The notes under the pieces were generated by a model. It was not told where the DNA came from and did not search any database. It saw nothing but the letters and a program-made list of their open reading frames with translations. Shown one piece after another: positions 35,795 through 48,193 of a stretch of DNA of 64,000 nt; the stretch's first letter is position 1; every line of letters starts with the position of its first letter. The stretch is from Phoma sp. XZ068 (lineage: Eukaryota; Ascomycota; Dothideomycetes; Pleosporales; Didymellaceae). The position numbers and the translations under genes were made by a program. Location of the stretch: the NCBI GenBank assembly GCA_004835665.1, contig RBKR01000001.1, positions 62,001-126,000 of the forward strand. Direction: 5' to 3'.

Positions 35795-36072
35795 TATTAA
35801 GGTTATATCCTAAGTAAAGCTTATAAATACTTCTAAGGTTAGTTCTCTAGAATAAATAGATATATAGTAGATTATAGAGGGTATAGATACTTAGTAAAAC
35901 ACTATAGTAACTATAGTTAATAATAAGTAGTATAGAGTAGACTATCTATCTTAAAAGTTAGGTTATAGTAAGGAGTATAGATAGTTAATCTATCTATCTT
36001 AATATATAGGTAGAGATTTTAATAATAAAGTATATTAATTAGGTTAAATATAATACTATAAGGGCAGTATTC
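35795..36072 (-). repeat. E2 5' LTR, interrupted by E3
   Basis: The first 278 bp of the LTR, matching 27497 onward, stopping at GGGCAGTATTC where E3 begins. The remainder should reappear to the right of the window after a TATTC duplication. Confidence 0.85.
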
Positions 36073-36612
36073 TATTAAGGTTATATCCTAAGTAAAGCTT
36101 ATAAATACTTCTAAGGTTAGTTCTCTAGAATAAATAGATATATAGTAGATTATAGAAGGTATAGCTGCTTAGTAAAATACTATAGTAACTATAGGTAATA
36201 ATAAGTAGTATAGAGTAAACTATCTATCTTAAAAGTTAGGTTATAGTAAAGAGTATAGATAGTTAATCTATCTGTCTTAATATATAGGTAGAGTTCTAAT
36301 AATAAAGTATATTAATTAGGTTAAATATAAACTATAAGGGTTATGTTTTTAAGTACTATATACTAAAGAGATATATATAGTGCTTAGTATTATAATAGCT
36401 ACTAATTATACTAATTATTAATTATACTAATTACTAATTATACTAATTATGCTAAGACTAATTATATATATAACTTTATATTATTACCTAAGTAGTAACT
36501 AATAATACTTATTATTTATACTTACTTATAATACTTTCTTCTATATAGTTTAACTATGCTATACTTAGCCTATAATTATTAACCTTATTTAGTATTCTCT
36601 AGAATTATAATA
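36073..36612 (-). repeat. E3 3' LTR
   Basis: 540 bp, TATTAAGGTTATATCC...ATTATAATA, followed by the reversed purine tract (CTATCCCCTTCCTATCTTAG). Confidence 0.85.
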
Positions 36613-36762
36613 CTATCCCCTTCCTATCTTAGCTTAGTCTCTTAAGCTTAGTTTATATAATATAGGCCCCTCCTTGTTTAATAGTATATCTTCTTAATAA
36701 TACCTAAGTATCCTACTAAGTTAAGTTTAGCCTATTATTACTACCTATATAAATTTATTAAG

Positions 36763-37287
36763 TCCTTTAGAGAGATTATAGTAAAGAAGTATTTAACCTA
36801 TAAAAAGTATAAGCAGGTATATAAAGTTTATATTTATTCTAGAAAATATAGTAAATGTTTAAAGTATAGGCAGTATTATAATATTTATATAATATAGTTA
36901 GAGTTTAAATATCTAGAGACTAAGAAAGAGAAGCTGCAGGTATAAATAAAAGAAAGTTATAAAGTATAAAATAAAGTGCTTAAGGCCTCTAAGAAGGCAT
37001 TAAAAGAGTTATAGGTTATATACATATATAAAGAGTAGTTATATTAATAAATAGATTTACTAGATTATTATATAGAGAAAGTAATTATAGTAGAAGAGTA
37101 GAGTATTATTAAGTAGGAGCTAGAGAAAGGGATAATTCTCTTAAAAGGTTCCTTAGATAGGTTTAGCCTAGCTCTGTTACCTAGTATATAGAGTGCTTTT
37201 AAGAAGTAGCTAATTAAAGCTTAGAAAGCTAATATAGTACTTTCTAATTAGTTTTAAATCTCTTTAATAGCTACTAGTAGTTTATAA
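36763..37287 (+). pseudogene. E3 antisense ORF (Cys-rich, coiled-coil-like), decayed
   Basis: Near-identical in position and frame to the E2 copy: KYLTYKKYKQVYKVYIYS, KCLKYRQYYN, then LETKKEKLQV and a Glu-rich helix. It ends Ser-Ser-Leu-TAA at 37285-37287. It keeps Gln (CAG) codons that E2 has lost, so it shows the ancestral frame better. It is convergent with pol. Confidence 0.55.
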
Positions 37288-40200
37288 GGTTTATAGAAGG
37301 TTCCTATATATTTTCTAAGTTAGGGTATCTTAACTACTTAACTAGGTATTTATTCTTATATCCTTTCTTTTAGTATTATATTATTTTCTTAACTTCCTAC
37401 TTAGTCTCTTTTTTAACCTAGTAGTAGAAGTCCTTCTAGATTAGTATATTAGGGTCTGCTAGTTCTAATAGTAATATATAGAATATAAAGTATATTCTAG
37501 TATTCTATAGTAGTTTAAGTTAATAGTTTATAGAACTAATTTATCTAGAGATAAAAAATAGTCTAACCTTAATATAATCTAGTTTCTTTATTAGTCTTTA
37601 TATTTATAAGTTTTTTATAAGGAGATAGACTTTATCCCCCTTTTTTAGCTAAGGTGCCTTTTTTCTTTTCTAATTAATATAAGAGATTGCTTATTATTAA
37701 GCTTTATTAATATTTTTAAGTAATTTCTAATATACTTTCTTTAGTTTTTATACTAAGGTTATTACTAAATCTATTTAGATATTACTGTTAAGAGATCTTA
37801 TAAAGAGATTTAGGTATCTTCTATAATTTGTAAAGAATAGTATTATACCTATTACTTCTAATAGTTTATTATTATATATAATCTATACTATAGGTAATAG
37901 TAAAACCTAGTTATCTTGCTTCTAGTTGCTATATATTCTTAAGTATATTTCTATAGTTTAATTTATTCTTTCTATTTATCTATCTATCTATAGGTAGTAT
38001 ATAGTTAATAGCTTTTTCTTAGTACTAATAGCTGCTATAAGCATAGTCTAATAGTTTAATATAAAGAGCTTATCTCTATTACTAATAATTAATTCTAGTA
38101 TACTATAATAATAAATAATCCTATCTAGAAATACTTATATAAGCTACTCTATAGTATAACTATACTAAAATAGTATTATTTCTACTACTTTAGTAAACTT
38201 ATCTACTATAATAAAGATTAAGTTATAGGTATATTCTATAATAGGGTCCTTAGAGATTAGTAGTTATATAATAAAATCTATTATAATATTTATCTATAGT
38301 GCTATAAGTAGCTCTATTACTTGCATCTCTCTATATTTTATATAAGTACTATACTTATTTTATTAATAATTAATATAGTTCTTAATAAATTTAGTAACCT
38401 TGTCCTTTATATAACTAAACTTATAGTATTATCTAATAAGTTTTATTATTTATATTATACTAGGGTGTCTATAAAGTAGGTTATTATAATATTATATAAT
38501 AATTTCTATTTAAAGTTCCTCTAGTACTATTATAGGTATATATTATTCCTATTAAACTTATATTATATTATTAAGCTACTAAGATAGTCCTAGTAAACTA
38601 TCCTTATATATCTATAGAATAGCGTATTTCTTAATTATTTTTTCTTCTACAAGATTATATTATTAGCTTAGTATATTAGCTCTTATATTATCTTTTCCTA
38701 GTATATATATTATTTTAAACTTATATTACCTTAGTAATTCTAACTATTATACCTATTAGCTATTAAGCTTCTTAGTTATAGTAAAGTGCACTAGGTTCTT
38801 ATAGTTTATAAAGATAGTAAGCTCTAAGCAGCTTTCTATATAGATTTACTAATACTTTAGAGTATCTACTATAGCTATAAGTTCCTTATTATAAATATTA
38901 TACTATTCTTCTAGTCTAGAAAACTTTCTTAAGTAATAGGTAATTAGGTACTATTTACTATTATATTTCTATAATATATATACTCCTAATACTAGTCCTA
39001 AGGTATTAGTTTTAATTTATAGTAGTTTATTACTTCTAAATATAACTAATATTAGTAGCTTAATATATACTTACTTAAGTAATTAGAATATATCTTCTTA
39101 TTTCTACTTCTAATAAAATAGTATATCTTTCTATATAAGCTTTATAAGTAGCAGAGCTTTCTTAGAGTAGTCCTTAATAAAGTATTAGTTAAAGTTAATA
39201 AACCTAAAGAATTCTTAGATTCCTTTAACTATTATTAAGGTTAGCTAGTCTTTAATAACCTATATTTTCTTTTTACTTATCTTAACTCTATATCTTCTTA
39301 TAATATAGCTAAGAAATTCTACTTCTTTCTTATACTATTTATACTTCTCTAGTTTAAGTTAGAGGTCTGCTTATTCTAAGCAGTTAAGAACTTCTTTTAT
39401 ATATATAATATATTCTTTTAATATCTTTAAGTATACTAAGATATTATTAAGGTAAGCTACTACTGTCCTATCTAGGTATACCCTTAGTATATTATTAACT
39501 AGTTCTTAATATATAGCTAGTGCATTAATTAGCCTAAATAGTATAACTATATACTTATAAAGACTATAATAGGTTTTAAATACTATCTTCTATTTCTTAC
39601 CTTTTTTTATATATATAAGGTTGTATGCTCCTTATAGGTCTAGCGCAGTAAAGTATTATACTCTAGCTAAGTAATCTTATAACTTAGATATATTTAGTAA
39701 AGAGTACCTATTTTTTATAGTAATATTATTAAGTTTCTAGTAGTTAATATATAGTTAGTTGCTACTATCTTTCTTTAGTATAAAGAGAATAGAGTATCCT
39801 ATAGGTAATTCTAATTATCTAATAAATCTCTTCTTAAAGTTCTTATTAATATACTTATAAAGTACTTAGAGTTTCTTTTCTAATAGTTTATATATTAGCC
39901 TAAAAGTTAGTGTCTTTCCTTTCTAGAGCTTAATCTTATAATTCTAGAGTTTATACTATAGTAATACCTTTATAGTCTTCTTATTATAGAAGAGTTCTTT
40001 ATAACTCTTATATTTATCTAGAATATTAGAAGGTATACTATTCTTCTTCTTAACTCTTACTTTATAACCTATAGGGCGTTTAGTATCTATAGAGTTAACT
40101 ACTCTATCTTAGTATATCTTATTTAAAGAAATATTACTAATCTTCTTTTTATCTACTAGTTATATTATAAACTATATAGGTCTTAATATAGTAGTGCTAT

Positions 40201-40788
40201 ATCTATATCTAAATAAAAGCTTAGATATCTTCTAATTAATTCTTAGGTTATACTTTTATAACTAGAGGATTCCTAATATAATATTATAGATAGCTATTCT
40301 AAAGATATTAAGGGTAAATACCTTCTTATAGTTTTCTAACTTTAATAGTATATTAGTCTTATAAGTAACTATAAAGTTATCTAGTATTAACTGCCTATTA
40401 GCTACTCTAAGGATATAGATAATCTCTTTTCTATATAACTAGAGTCTAGCTTATTTTACTATATTTTCTAAGATATAGCTACCTTCTACTTCTAAGTCTA
40501 ATATTACTATAAATCTTTATCTATTAATAAAGATTAGTAGTTTAGTAAGTAAGTCTACTCTAATAGTATTAATAGTCTTATACTAGGAGCTAGTTAGTAT
40601 AGGCCTAAAAAATACTACTCTAGTCTAAATCTATAGACTTTCTTCTTACTAGTATAGTATATATATTTCTTATTTATATATAGCTACTACTAATATTCTT
40701 TACAGGCTTTATTAATAATTATTTATATATCTAGAATATCTTTAGGGCGTGTATACTCTAGAAAGTATAATTATATATACTTATTAAA

Positions 40789-41021
40789 TGTTAGACACAT
40801 AGCTTATAGGAGTTAAATACTTGTATTACTACACTTAGGTAGGGTGTAGTTACCAGAGTTACCTCTGTGCGGGGTAACTAGAGTATATAGAGCCTAGCTT
40901 AGCTGTTTATTACAAGGTAGTAAACAGTCTACTGTTAATTAACCTTATTTAGGACTGTTATAGTCCTGCCTGCTTATATTAATACTTCTCTCTCTAGTGC
41001 CCCTGGCTATTGAGCCTAACA
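40789..41021 (+). repeat. E5 5' LTR
   Basis: 233 bp with intact TG...CA ends. All differences from the 3' LTR that I see (about 17) are C/T or G/A transitions, consistent with RIP on one or both copies. Confidence 0.92.
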
Positions 41022-41183
41022 TTCTGTTCGCTCCCTTTACTAGAGAGTAGATTATAGTATTATAGAATAAGTAACTAATCAAGCCCTATTGCAGAGGAAC
41101 TCACCCTAGAACTATAGGAAGCCTCTTTTTCTATAGCAACAGGGGAGTCCTCTACCTCAAGAACAGCAGGAACTCAGGACACA

Positions 41184-42320
41184 ATGCTAAGGGACAATTA
41201 ACCTATTATCTCCTTAAATACAATAAATAAGGCACAAGGCTTGCTAGTACAAGCTAGCAGACCCTCTAACAGGTTACAGCAGCCTATAGAGGCCTAGAAT
41301 ACCCTAGTAGTAGACAGTGTAGAACAAGAGCTGCAAGAGTTAGAAGCTTGGCATAAGAGGGCTACAAAGATACAACAAGTAGCTTGCCTTAAGGAAACAA
41401 AGGCTAGATACCTTGCTAGAGATATCAATGCCCTGCAAGCTATCCCTAGTAGAGCTCTGTTAGCCACAGCAGTTCCTATAGTCCTAACTTTAGGTTTACC
41501 TTACCCTAAGCTACTATATGTGTTTGCTAAGCAGACATATATAGCATATAACTGCTAGAAGTAAGATTGCAAGCAGTTTTTTAATAGACTGCCTGCTAAC
41601 TTCCTACAGGAGGCACAAAAGGTTAATTTTGGCATATAGTACCTGTTAGAGACTATAAAGACCTTATAGTTAGCGTACTATACTAACCAACTTTATGCAA
41701 ATCTCTTGTAGAAACTAACCTAGGAAGCTATAAAAGCTATAATGCTAGGCTCCCTAGGCACTATCTTAGAAAGGAGATAAAAAGCATATAAGGCCTTAAG
41801 TTATGCTAAAATACTTTCTTATAGCAGTCCTATAGATTTGCTAGATTATATAAGGCCTTACTAGGAAGAACTAGGCGATACGTATAGAGCAAACCTCTAA
41901 GTAATTAGATATATCTATGCATTGCCTAAAGAGATACAAAGGCAGCTATTTATATACCTAGAGGAGCGTTATATAACACTTAGCTAGGTAGAAGAGGTTG
42001 CTAACACAATTTATTAACAGAGGGGCTGTTCTAAGAGCTTAAAGGAAGAAAAACCTCCTAAGGAGTTAGGGAAGCAGAAAGGCAACTTAAAAGATATAAA
42101 GAGGTCTAAAGAGGCTACAAAGCGTAAGAAAGAAAGTAGTCCTAACTATAGTAGCCTAAAGAGGCCTAAGGGGTTAAAGCTAAGAGCAGACTGCTCTACA
42201 GTAACCTATTATAGGTGTAGGGAGGTAGGATATATCAGACTAAAGTATCTAAACTCTAATAAGTCTATAAAACCTAAAGAAGGGGGGGACTTGAGAAAAG
42301 GCAAGAGGTAGAAGGATTAG
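41184..42320 (+). pseudogene. E5 gag, lightly degraded
   Basis: From ATG at 41184 one frame runs to about 42,320, broken by scattered TAG/TAA at former Gln/Trp codons. Readable parts include VEQELQELEAWHKRATKIQQ (coiled-coil-like) and a capsid-like region. Near the end a zinc knuckle is degraded: TYYRCREVGYIRLKY, with Tyr for the first Cys. It is the structural protein of the element. Confidence 0.75.
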
Positions 42321-42339
42321 ATCTGCTCCTTCTTGCCTA

Positions 42340-45300
42340 TATCTCTTATATACAGGAGAGTAGGGATCTTGGTACTCTTTGCGCAGTATTACACCCTCAG
42401 CTAGTATAGCTGCTTATAGTAGAAGCAACTATAGGATCTTCTAGACTAATAGAGGCCTTAGTAGATAGGGGCTCCTAGCTTAATTTGCTCTCTGCAATTG
42501 TAGTAAAGGAGCAAAATCTCTATATAGATCCCCTGCCTAAATTCCTTGCAGAGGGGGTAGATAGGTCTATAATATAGATATACAGCACTATAACTATAAG
42601 AATAACTGTAGTTAACTTACAAGGCTGTAAGAAGGCAGGTAATATACTATTTATAGTTACTAACCTTAGAAGGTACTAAATGTATTTAGGCCTGCCTTGG
42701 ATTAATATATATTAGCCTAAGATTAATTATATAACTTGGCGCGTACTCTTTAGGGGGACAAAGGTTAAGAGTATAGCCAAATTCTCTAAGGTAGTGTTAA
42801 AAGACGCAGAAGAGTTTAATCGCACTATGCGTAACCCCTAGACAGACATATATGCCTGTCTTGTAGCCTTTATAGGCTAGAACAGGCTAGATTAACCTAA
42901 TATAGACAAAATACCTATATACTATGCTAATTTTGCAGATATTGCATTAGAAGATAACGCATAGTGTTTACCTAACTACAGCTTAAATAACTTGGCAATT
43001 AATTTAGCTAAAGGAACTACACCCCTATATTAGCCCTTATATAGTCTATTAGAGGCAGAATTAGTAGTGTTGTGGAAATACCTAGTTGACTATATAGCTA
43101 GAGGCTAGATTTAACGCTTAAGATCCTCTGCTAGGGCCCTAATATTGTTTGCAAAGAAGAAAGATAGTAGTTTATACCTTTGTATAGACTTTAGAGGCCT
43201 TAATAAGATAACTATAAAGAACTAGCACCTGTTACCCTTAATCTCTAAATCTCTAGATTACCTCTTAAAGGCAAGGGTGTTTACTAAACTAGACATTAGG
43301 GACGCCTATTATTAGATCTAAATAAGGGAAGGAGATAAATAGAAGACTGCATTCTAGACTAGATATAGTTATTTTAAGTACACTATTATGCCCTTTGGCC
43401 TAACAAACGCACCTGCTTAGTTCTAGGTATATATAAACAAAGCCTTGGCAGAACTAGTAGATATTACGTGCATTATATACTTAGACAATATCTTAATATT
43501 CTTAAACATAGAAGAGGAGCACATCGCCTATGTTTAAGAAATTCTAGAATAATTGCAGTAATATAAGCTATATGTCAAGCTATTAAAGTGCGAATAGCAC
43601 ACACAGCGTATAGAGTACCTTGGATACGTAGTATCCCTACAAGGGGTCAGTATTAACCTAGAAAGGGCCAAAATAATCTAAGATTGGCTATTACCGGCTA
43701 CAGTACGCAATATACGTGTTTTTGTAGAATTTATAAACTATTATTAACGCTTTATTAAAGGATTCAGCTGTATAGTACTCCTACTTACAACATTAACAAG
43801 AAAGGACCTAGGTTAGGCCCGGGCTAGGCTAGCTATAAAGAAGGAGGAAAGCTAGCTGCTGCGCTTGCTAGAGGCAGCAAAGAAAGCCTTTAAGTAGCTA
43901 AAGGACGCCTTTTTAACAGTCCTAATCCTTGCTTACTTTAAGAAGGGAAAATAAACTAGATTAGAAGTTAATGCTTTAGGTAGAGCAATTTTAGGCATAC
44001 TAAGCTAATATAGCCTAGGATAGGGCAAGGTAGACCAATAGAGGCTAATAGGCTTTTATTTGCGCAAGCTTATCTAAGCAGAGTACAACTACAACATATA
44101 TAATTAGGAATTACTAGCAATTATAAAGAGTGTAAAGTACTAGTAACATTACCTCTAGGGGATCTATTTTAAAATTCTTATAGACTATATAAACCTAAAA
44201 TAGTTTATAGAGACTAAGGTGTTGAACCACTAGCAGGTTTAGTTATACTTGGTACTAAGCTAGTATAATTTTACCTTAACCTACTAACCTAGGAAAATAA
44301 ACCTAGCAGATAGGCTATTAAGGAGACCTAATTATATAAGTAAGGCGCAAAAGCCCTTCTAAAAGTATAATCAGGCATTTATACAACTAATAAAGGACCT
44401 CTTGAATAGGAAAAGAGACCTAAGTACTTTAGTAGCTGCAGTAATAATATAGTTAAAGGTAATATATACCCTACTAGAGGAGACAAGTACAGCTCTTTAG
44501 GAATTCTAGAAGGCTAATAAGCAATCTCTAAGAGAACCTAGGACTATAGAAGAGAAGTCTAATATAGAAATAGACACTAAGACAGATACTAGCGTTGTAG
44601 AGCCTAAAATAGCCTATAATAGCCTAGAACGCTCCGCTGTATCCTAGTTAGGCGTTAAGGAGCTAGTAACACTGCAGGAAAGAGCAGAAGCTCTATAGGA
44701 ATACTATAATAACCTAATAGCAGGATATTTTAGTATAAGAAGAACATTAGAGAAACTCTAGTGCTAATATATATAGAAGGGTATAAGAGAGGACGTAGCT
44801 TAGTACTACAGGGAGTATATACCCTATAGAAGGTTAACACTAGCAAGGCATAAACTGTATAGGCTGCTAGTACTACTTCTACTACCTAATAGACTATAGG
44901 AGGAAGTTACAATAGATTTTATTATAGAACTCCCCCCTAGTAAGATAAGTAGTGTAGTATATAATATAGTGTTAGTAGTAGTGTGCTAATTAACTAAAAT
45001 AGCCTATTATATCCTAGCTAGGGGCAATTAGGACAGAGTTGACCTAGCACAGTCCTAGATAAGGGAGATAATCTAATTGCACAGAGCCCCTAAATAAATT
45101 ATTTCTAACTAGAGCCCTCTAATAAATGTAAAATACTAAGACACCTTTTAACATTATCTAAATTCTAGAAGGGTTCTTATATCTGCCTATTACCTACAGA
45201 CAGATAGACAAATAGAAAGGCAGAACCAGACCTTAGAACAATATCTTTAATGCTACTGTTTATTAGAACAGGACAATTAGGCCCTATAGATTTTAGTAGC

Positions 45301-46140
45301 AGAGTTTGTGTACAATAATAGTGTACACTTAACTATTAAGACTATACCCTTCTAGGCAAACTATAGTTTAGACCCTAGGGGGGCAGACTAGCCTAGTATA
45401 GCCCTTGGCTAGGGCAAATCACCCCTTAGGAGGCAGGTTGCAACTAAACTCCTAGAACTATAACAGGAATATAAGAAGAAGATACTTGCAGCAAATGTAT
45501 ATTAACAGGTATACTAGAATAAGTCAAGGTTACCTATTCTATTTACTGTAGGCAACCAAGTTATAGTTTTAAACTAACATATGCGATTGACTAGGCCAAA
45601 ACGTAAACTAGATTAGAAGTATGTAGGCCTAGGGCGTATAATAGCCTAGATTAGGCTATTATTATTTAAAGTAGACCTACCTAGACTCTAAAGCGTTTAT
45701 CTAGTCTTCTATGCGTTATTATTAGAACCTTTTAACCTAAAGGGCCTACTTCTACACCTAGCAACCCTAATTCTAGACACTCTTTGCACTTATAGCAATA
45801 ATATATAGGAAGTAGAAAAAATACTTAAACAAAAGCAAGATAAGGATAGAAATTAGCTCTATTATATAAAATAGGCTAATTTTTCCTCTAAAGAGAACTT
45901 ATAGGAGCCTAGGGTTAATATATCCTCTAATGCCCTTAAACAGTTCTAGGAAAGGGAGAAAATACTACCTAGGTAACAGAGTAAACAGTAATAACCTAAG
46001 AGGCGCCTAGAACAGCTGCCTAAGAAAAGAGAAAAATATCCTAATACTTAGGAAAATTATAGAAATTCTAAGTATACTACTACTACTAAAGTTAAAAAAG
46101 TTACCTTTACTATTTTTCCTACTAGGTTTTAGGTGTTTAA
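42340..46140 (+). pseudogene. E5 pol: protease, RT, RNase H, integrase, chromodomain
   Basis: Plus-strand Pol. The protease has ALVDRGS in place of the usual D-S/T-G. Reverse transcriptase lies about 43,130-43,640, with RIDFRGLNKI-type, FTKLDIRDAY and IMPFGLTNAPA blocks and IIYLDNILIF for YxDD. RNase H is about 43,920-44,300, integrase about 44,880-45,600 (DFIIELP, DRQIERQNQTLEQYL), and the chromodomain 45,808-45,945 (EVEKILKQ...YYIK, Trp to stop, ANF). Stops are almost all TAG at Gln/Trp positions. This domain order is that of Ty3/Gypsy chromoviruses. Confidence 0.85.
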
Positions 46141-46150
46141 TAGCACTTAA

Positions 46151-46308
46151 CAATAGTAGAAGGTACTAGGAGCTATAATAGCCTATAATATTATAAAATA
46201 GTATAGAAAGGCTACTAGCGTGCAATTAACAATAGTAGGAGGTGCTAGAGGCTATAATAGCCTATTATATTATAAAACGGCACAGAAAGGTTATAAGAGT
46301 AGAATTTA
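46151..46308. repeat. Tandem duplication of about 79 bp in E5
   Basis: Two direct copies starting at 46151 and 46230 (both CAATAGTAG...CTATAATAGCCT...ATTATAAAA), differing mostly by transitions. It lies just after the end of pol, and marks the start of a stretch rich in CTATAATAGCCT-like words that continues to about 47,620. Confidence 0.7.
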
Positions 46309-46460
46309 AATAAACTATAACTATTAATAGCTGCTAAAGCAGCAGAAAACTAGGTATTATCCTATATATGCTAGCAGGGGCTATATTACCCTATTATATA
46401 CTATTTTACCCTAGAATTACTAAATACGCCTTAGAATGCCTTAAAACTACCTATTACCTC

Positions 46461-47470
46461 TTATAACTTGGCAGCCTCAGCTAGAAGCTCCTTACGCTCC
46501 TTGTCCTTTATATTTATACACTTAGTAATCTTGCTCTTATTAGCAGCAGACTTGCTAGCCTTAGAGAGGCAGAGTTCTTTAATCTTACTTACAAGAATAG
46601 CGGCCCTAGCCTCAAGATTACGCCTCTTGCTGTTAACAAGAACGCCCTTAGCCTATAATAGGTTAGAATAGCCTAAAGTAGCTTAAAAGGGGGAAAACTA
46701 ACCTTCTTGGTAGGAGAAGCGGCCTTAGCAGCAGCCTACAGCTTAAGCTTGTACTTATTGCCCTTGACCTTGGCCTGTATAGAGACCTTGTCGCGCTTTT
46801 AGCTAATAGGATGCACCTTAGTTGCAGGTTTGCCTTAAGAGGCGTAAACACCTGAGTGCAGGAAGAGGTAGTTAGTATAGGGCTTAAACTCCCTAAAGGG
46901 GTTAGTAAGGGCTAAGAATAGTTAATAAGGGGGTGAAATAGCTTACCCCTTAATTATCTTAGTAACTTAGCGTGCATTAGAGATTAAATTACTTCTAGCC
47001 TAGACCTTTGCACTCTTAAGCACCCCCTTAGACTTAGGCTAGGCCTTAGTGCGCGTAGCTAAGCTAAGCGTATTAAAGTGCTTATAAATTATATTAAGAT
47101 AGTTAAAGATAGCTTTAGGTAGCTGTAACAGGTTAGAACAGACTATAACAGTTGATAATAACCTACAATAAGGCTACATACTATAAAGTAGTCTAAGTTA
47201 GTAAAGAAATACTATATATACTATATAGTCTAGATATCCTTGCTAGCATTGACCTTGTAGACCTAAGCACAGTAGAGGTGCTAATTACTATTGTTAACTA
47301 GGGGGAAGCAGTAGCCTAGGTAGTTAGTAAAGGAGACACTACCCTTACTAAAGTAATTAAGGCAGCAGATACAGCTAAAGGCTGTATAGCAGGAATTAGG
47401 CACTATATTGTTTAAGACCTCTAAGTAATCTATAGTTAGCAGCTAGAAGGTGCTGGTAGGTAGTGTAATG
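46461..47470 (-). pseudogene. E5 antisense spliced ORF, unknown function
   Basis: A minus-strand gene-like structure between pol and the 3' LTR. Last exon 46652-46461 (AKGVLVNSKRRNLEARAAIL ... stop TAA). A 50-nt intron 46702-46653 (GTTAGT, CTAACC branch, TATAG) joins it in phase to exon 46911-46703 (FREFKPYTNYLFLHSGVYAS, KVSIQAKVKGNKYKLKL). An upstream piece about 47,040-46,950 (PKSKGVLKSAKV) is separated by a GTAAGC...CTTAG intron; that junction does not keep frame as I read it. A further open stretch at 47,470-47,195 reads LTIDYLEVLNNIVPNSCYTA and NASKDI. The only stops inside exons are TAG/TAA at likely Gln/Trp codons. It is rich in Lys and Ser; I do not recognise a family. Confidence 0.55.
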
Positions 47471-47960
47471 CGCAAAAACAGTTAGGAATAGCGCAGAATA
47501 GTCTAAAATAGTCTAGTCAGCGCCAAAATAGTCAAACAAAGCTTAAACTAGTTCTAATAAGCCCTAATAAGCTAACTTAGGCTATAATAGCTTAAAATAG
47601 CCTATATTAGGACCTATTAGGGCTAGGATTTAAAAATAGAAAATCTTAAAAACTTACTAAATTGTGTAGTAGAAAGAAGGAGTAATAGCTAGAAATTATA
47701 GATAGAAACCTATTAGGGGCCTATAGGCACCCTGCTAGCCAGCAGACAGAATTAGAGCACAGGTAAATAGAATTCCAAGTAAAGGTAAAGGTAAAAGTAG
47801 AAATTTCCCTCTAGGAGCCTAAGCCTGCCTCTAACTCAAGCTAGGCTACCTGCTGCCTATTCTCCTAGTACAGGGCTATAACGGCCTACAATAGCTTGAA
47901 ACGGCCACTAACATGTTCCTCTGTAGTTGCCTAGGACGTTTAACTGTAGAAGGGGGATAT

Positions 47961-48193
47961 TGTTAGACATATAGCTTATAGAAGTTAAATACTTGTATTA
48001 CTATGCTTAGGTAGGGCGTAGTTACTAGAGTTACCTCTATGCAGGGTAACTAGAGTATATAGAGCCTAGCTTAGCTGTTTATTACAAGGTAGTAAATAGT
48101 CTACTGTTAATTAACCTTGTTTGGGACTGTTATAGTCCTGCCTGCTTGTATTAATACTTCTCTCCCTAGTGCCCCCGGCTATCGAGCCTAATA
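47961..48193 (+). repeat. E5 3' LTR
   Basis: 233 bp, followed by the TTAAA duplication at 48194-48198. The terminal CA has become TA. Confidence 0.92.

Larger units (their letters stand above)
27497..36072 (-). mobile_element. E2: Ty3/Gypsy chromovirus, oldest layer of the nest
   Basis: Minus-strand element: 3' LTR 27497-28039 (left), antisense ORF, pol, gag, and a truncated 5' LTR 35795-36072 (right). The left flank is GTAGG; the matching duplication should lie beyond the window. A pogo-type transposon occupies 30904-32752. E3 is inserted in the right LTR at 36073. The polypurine tract, in reverse, is CTATTCTCTTTCTATCTTAG after 28039. Coding frames are full of TAG/TAA. Confidence 0.85.
40789..48193 (+). 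mobile_element. E5: lightly mutated Ty3/Gypsy chromovirus
   Basis: 7405 bp with 233-bp LTRs (40789-41021 and 47961-48193), TGTTAGACA...CCTAACA, flanked by TTAAA on both sides (40784-40788 and 48194-48198). The empty site is seen in E2 near 34,055-34,070 (TTATTAAATAAGTAATC). It is a different family from E1-E4, with much higher GC and a lower density of stops, so it is a younger insertion. A purine tract AGAAGGGGGATAT precedes the 3' LTR. An unusual 1.5-kb region with an antisense ORF lies between pol and the 3' LTR. Confidence 0.92.

Noticed and set aside
46468..46671. 67-aa plus-strand Leu-rich frame
   Set aside because: Antisense to the last exon of the E5 antisense gene, which has the better composition and a splice junction.
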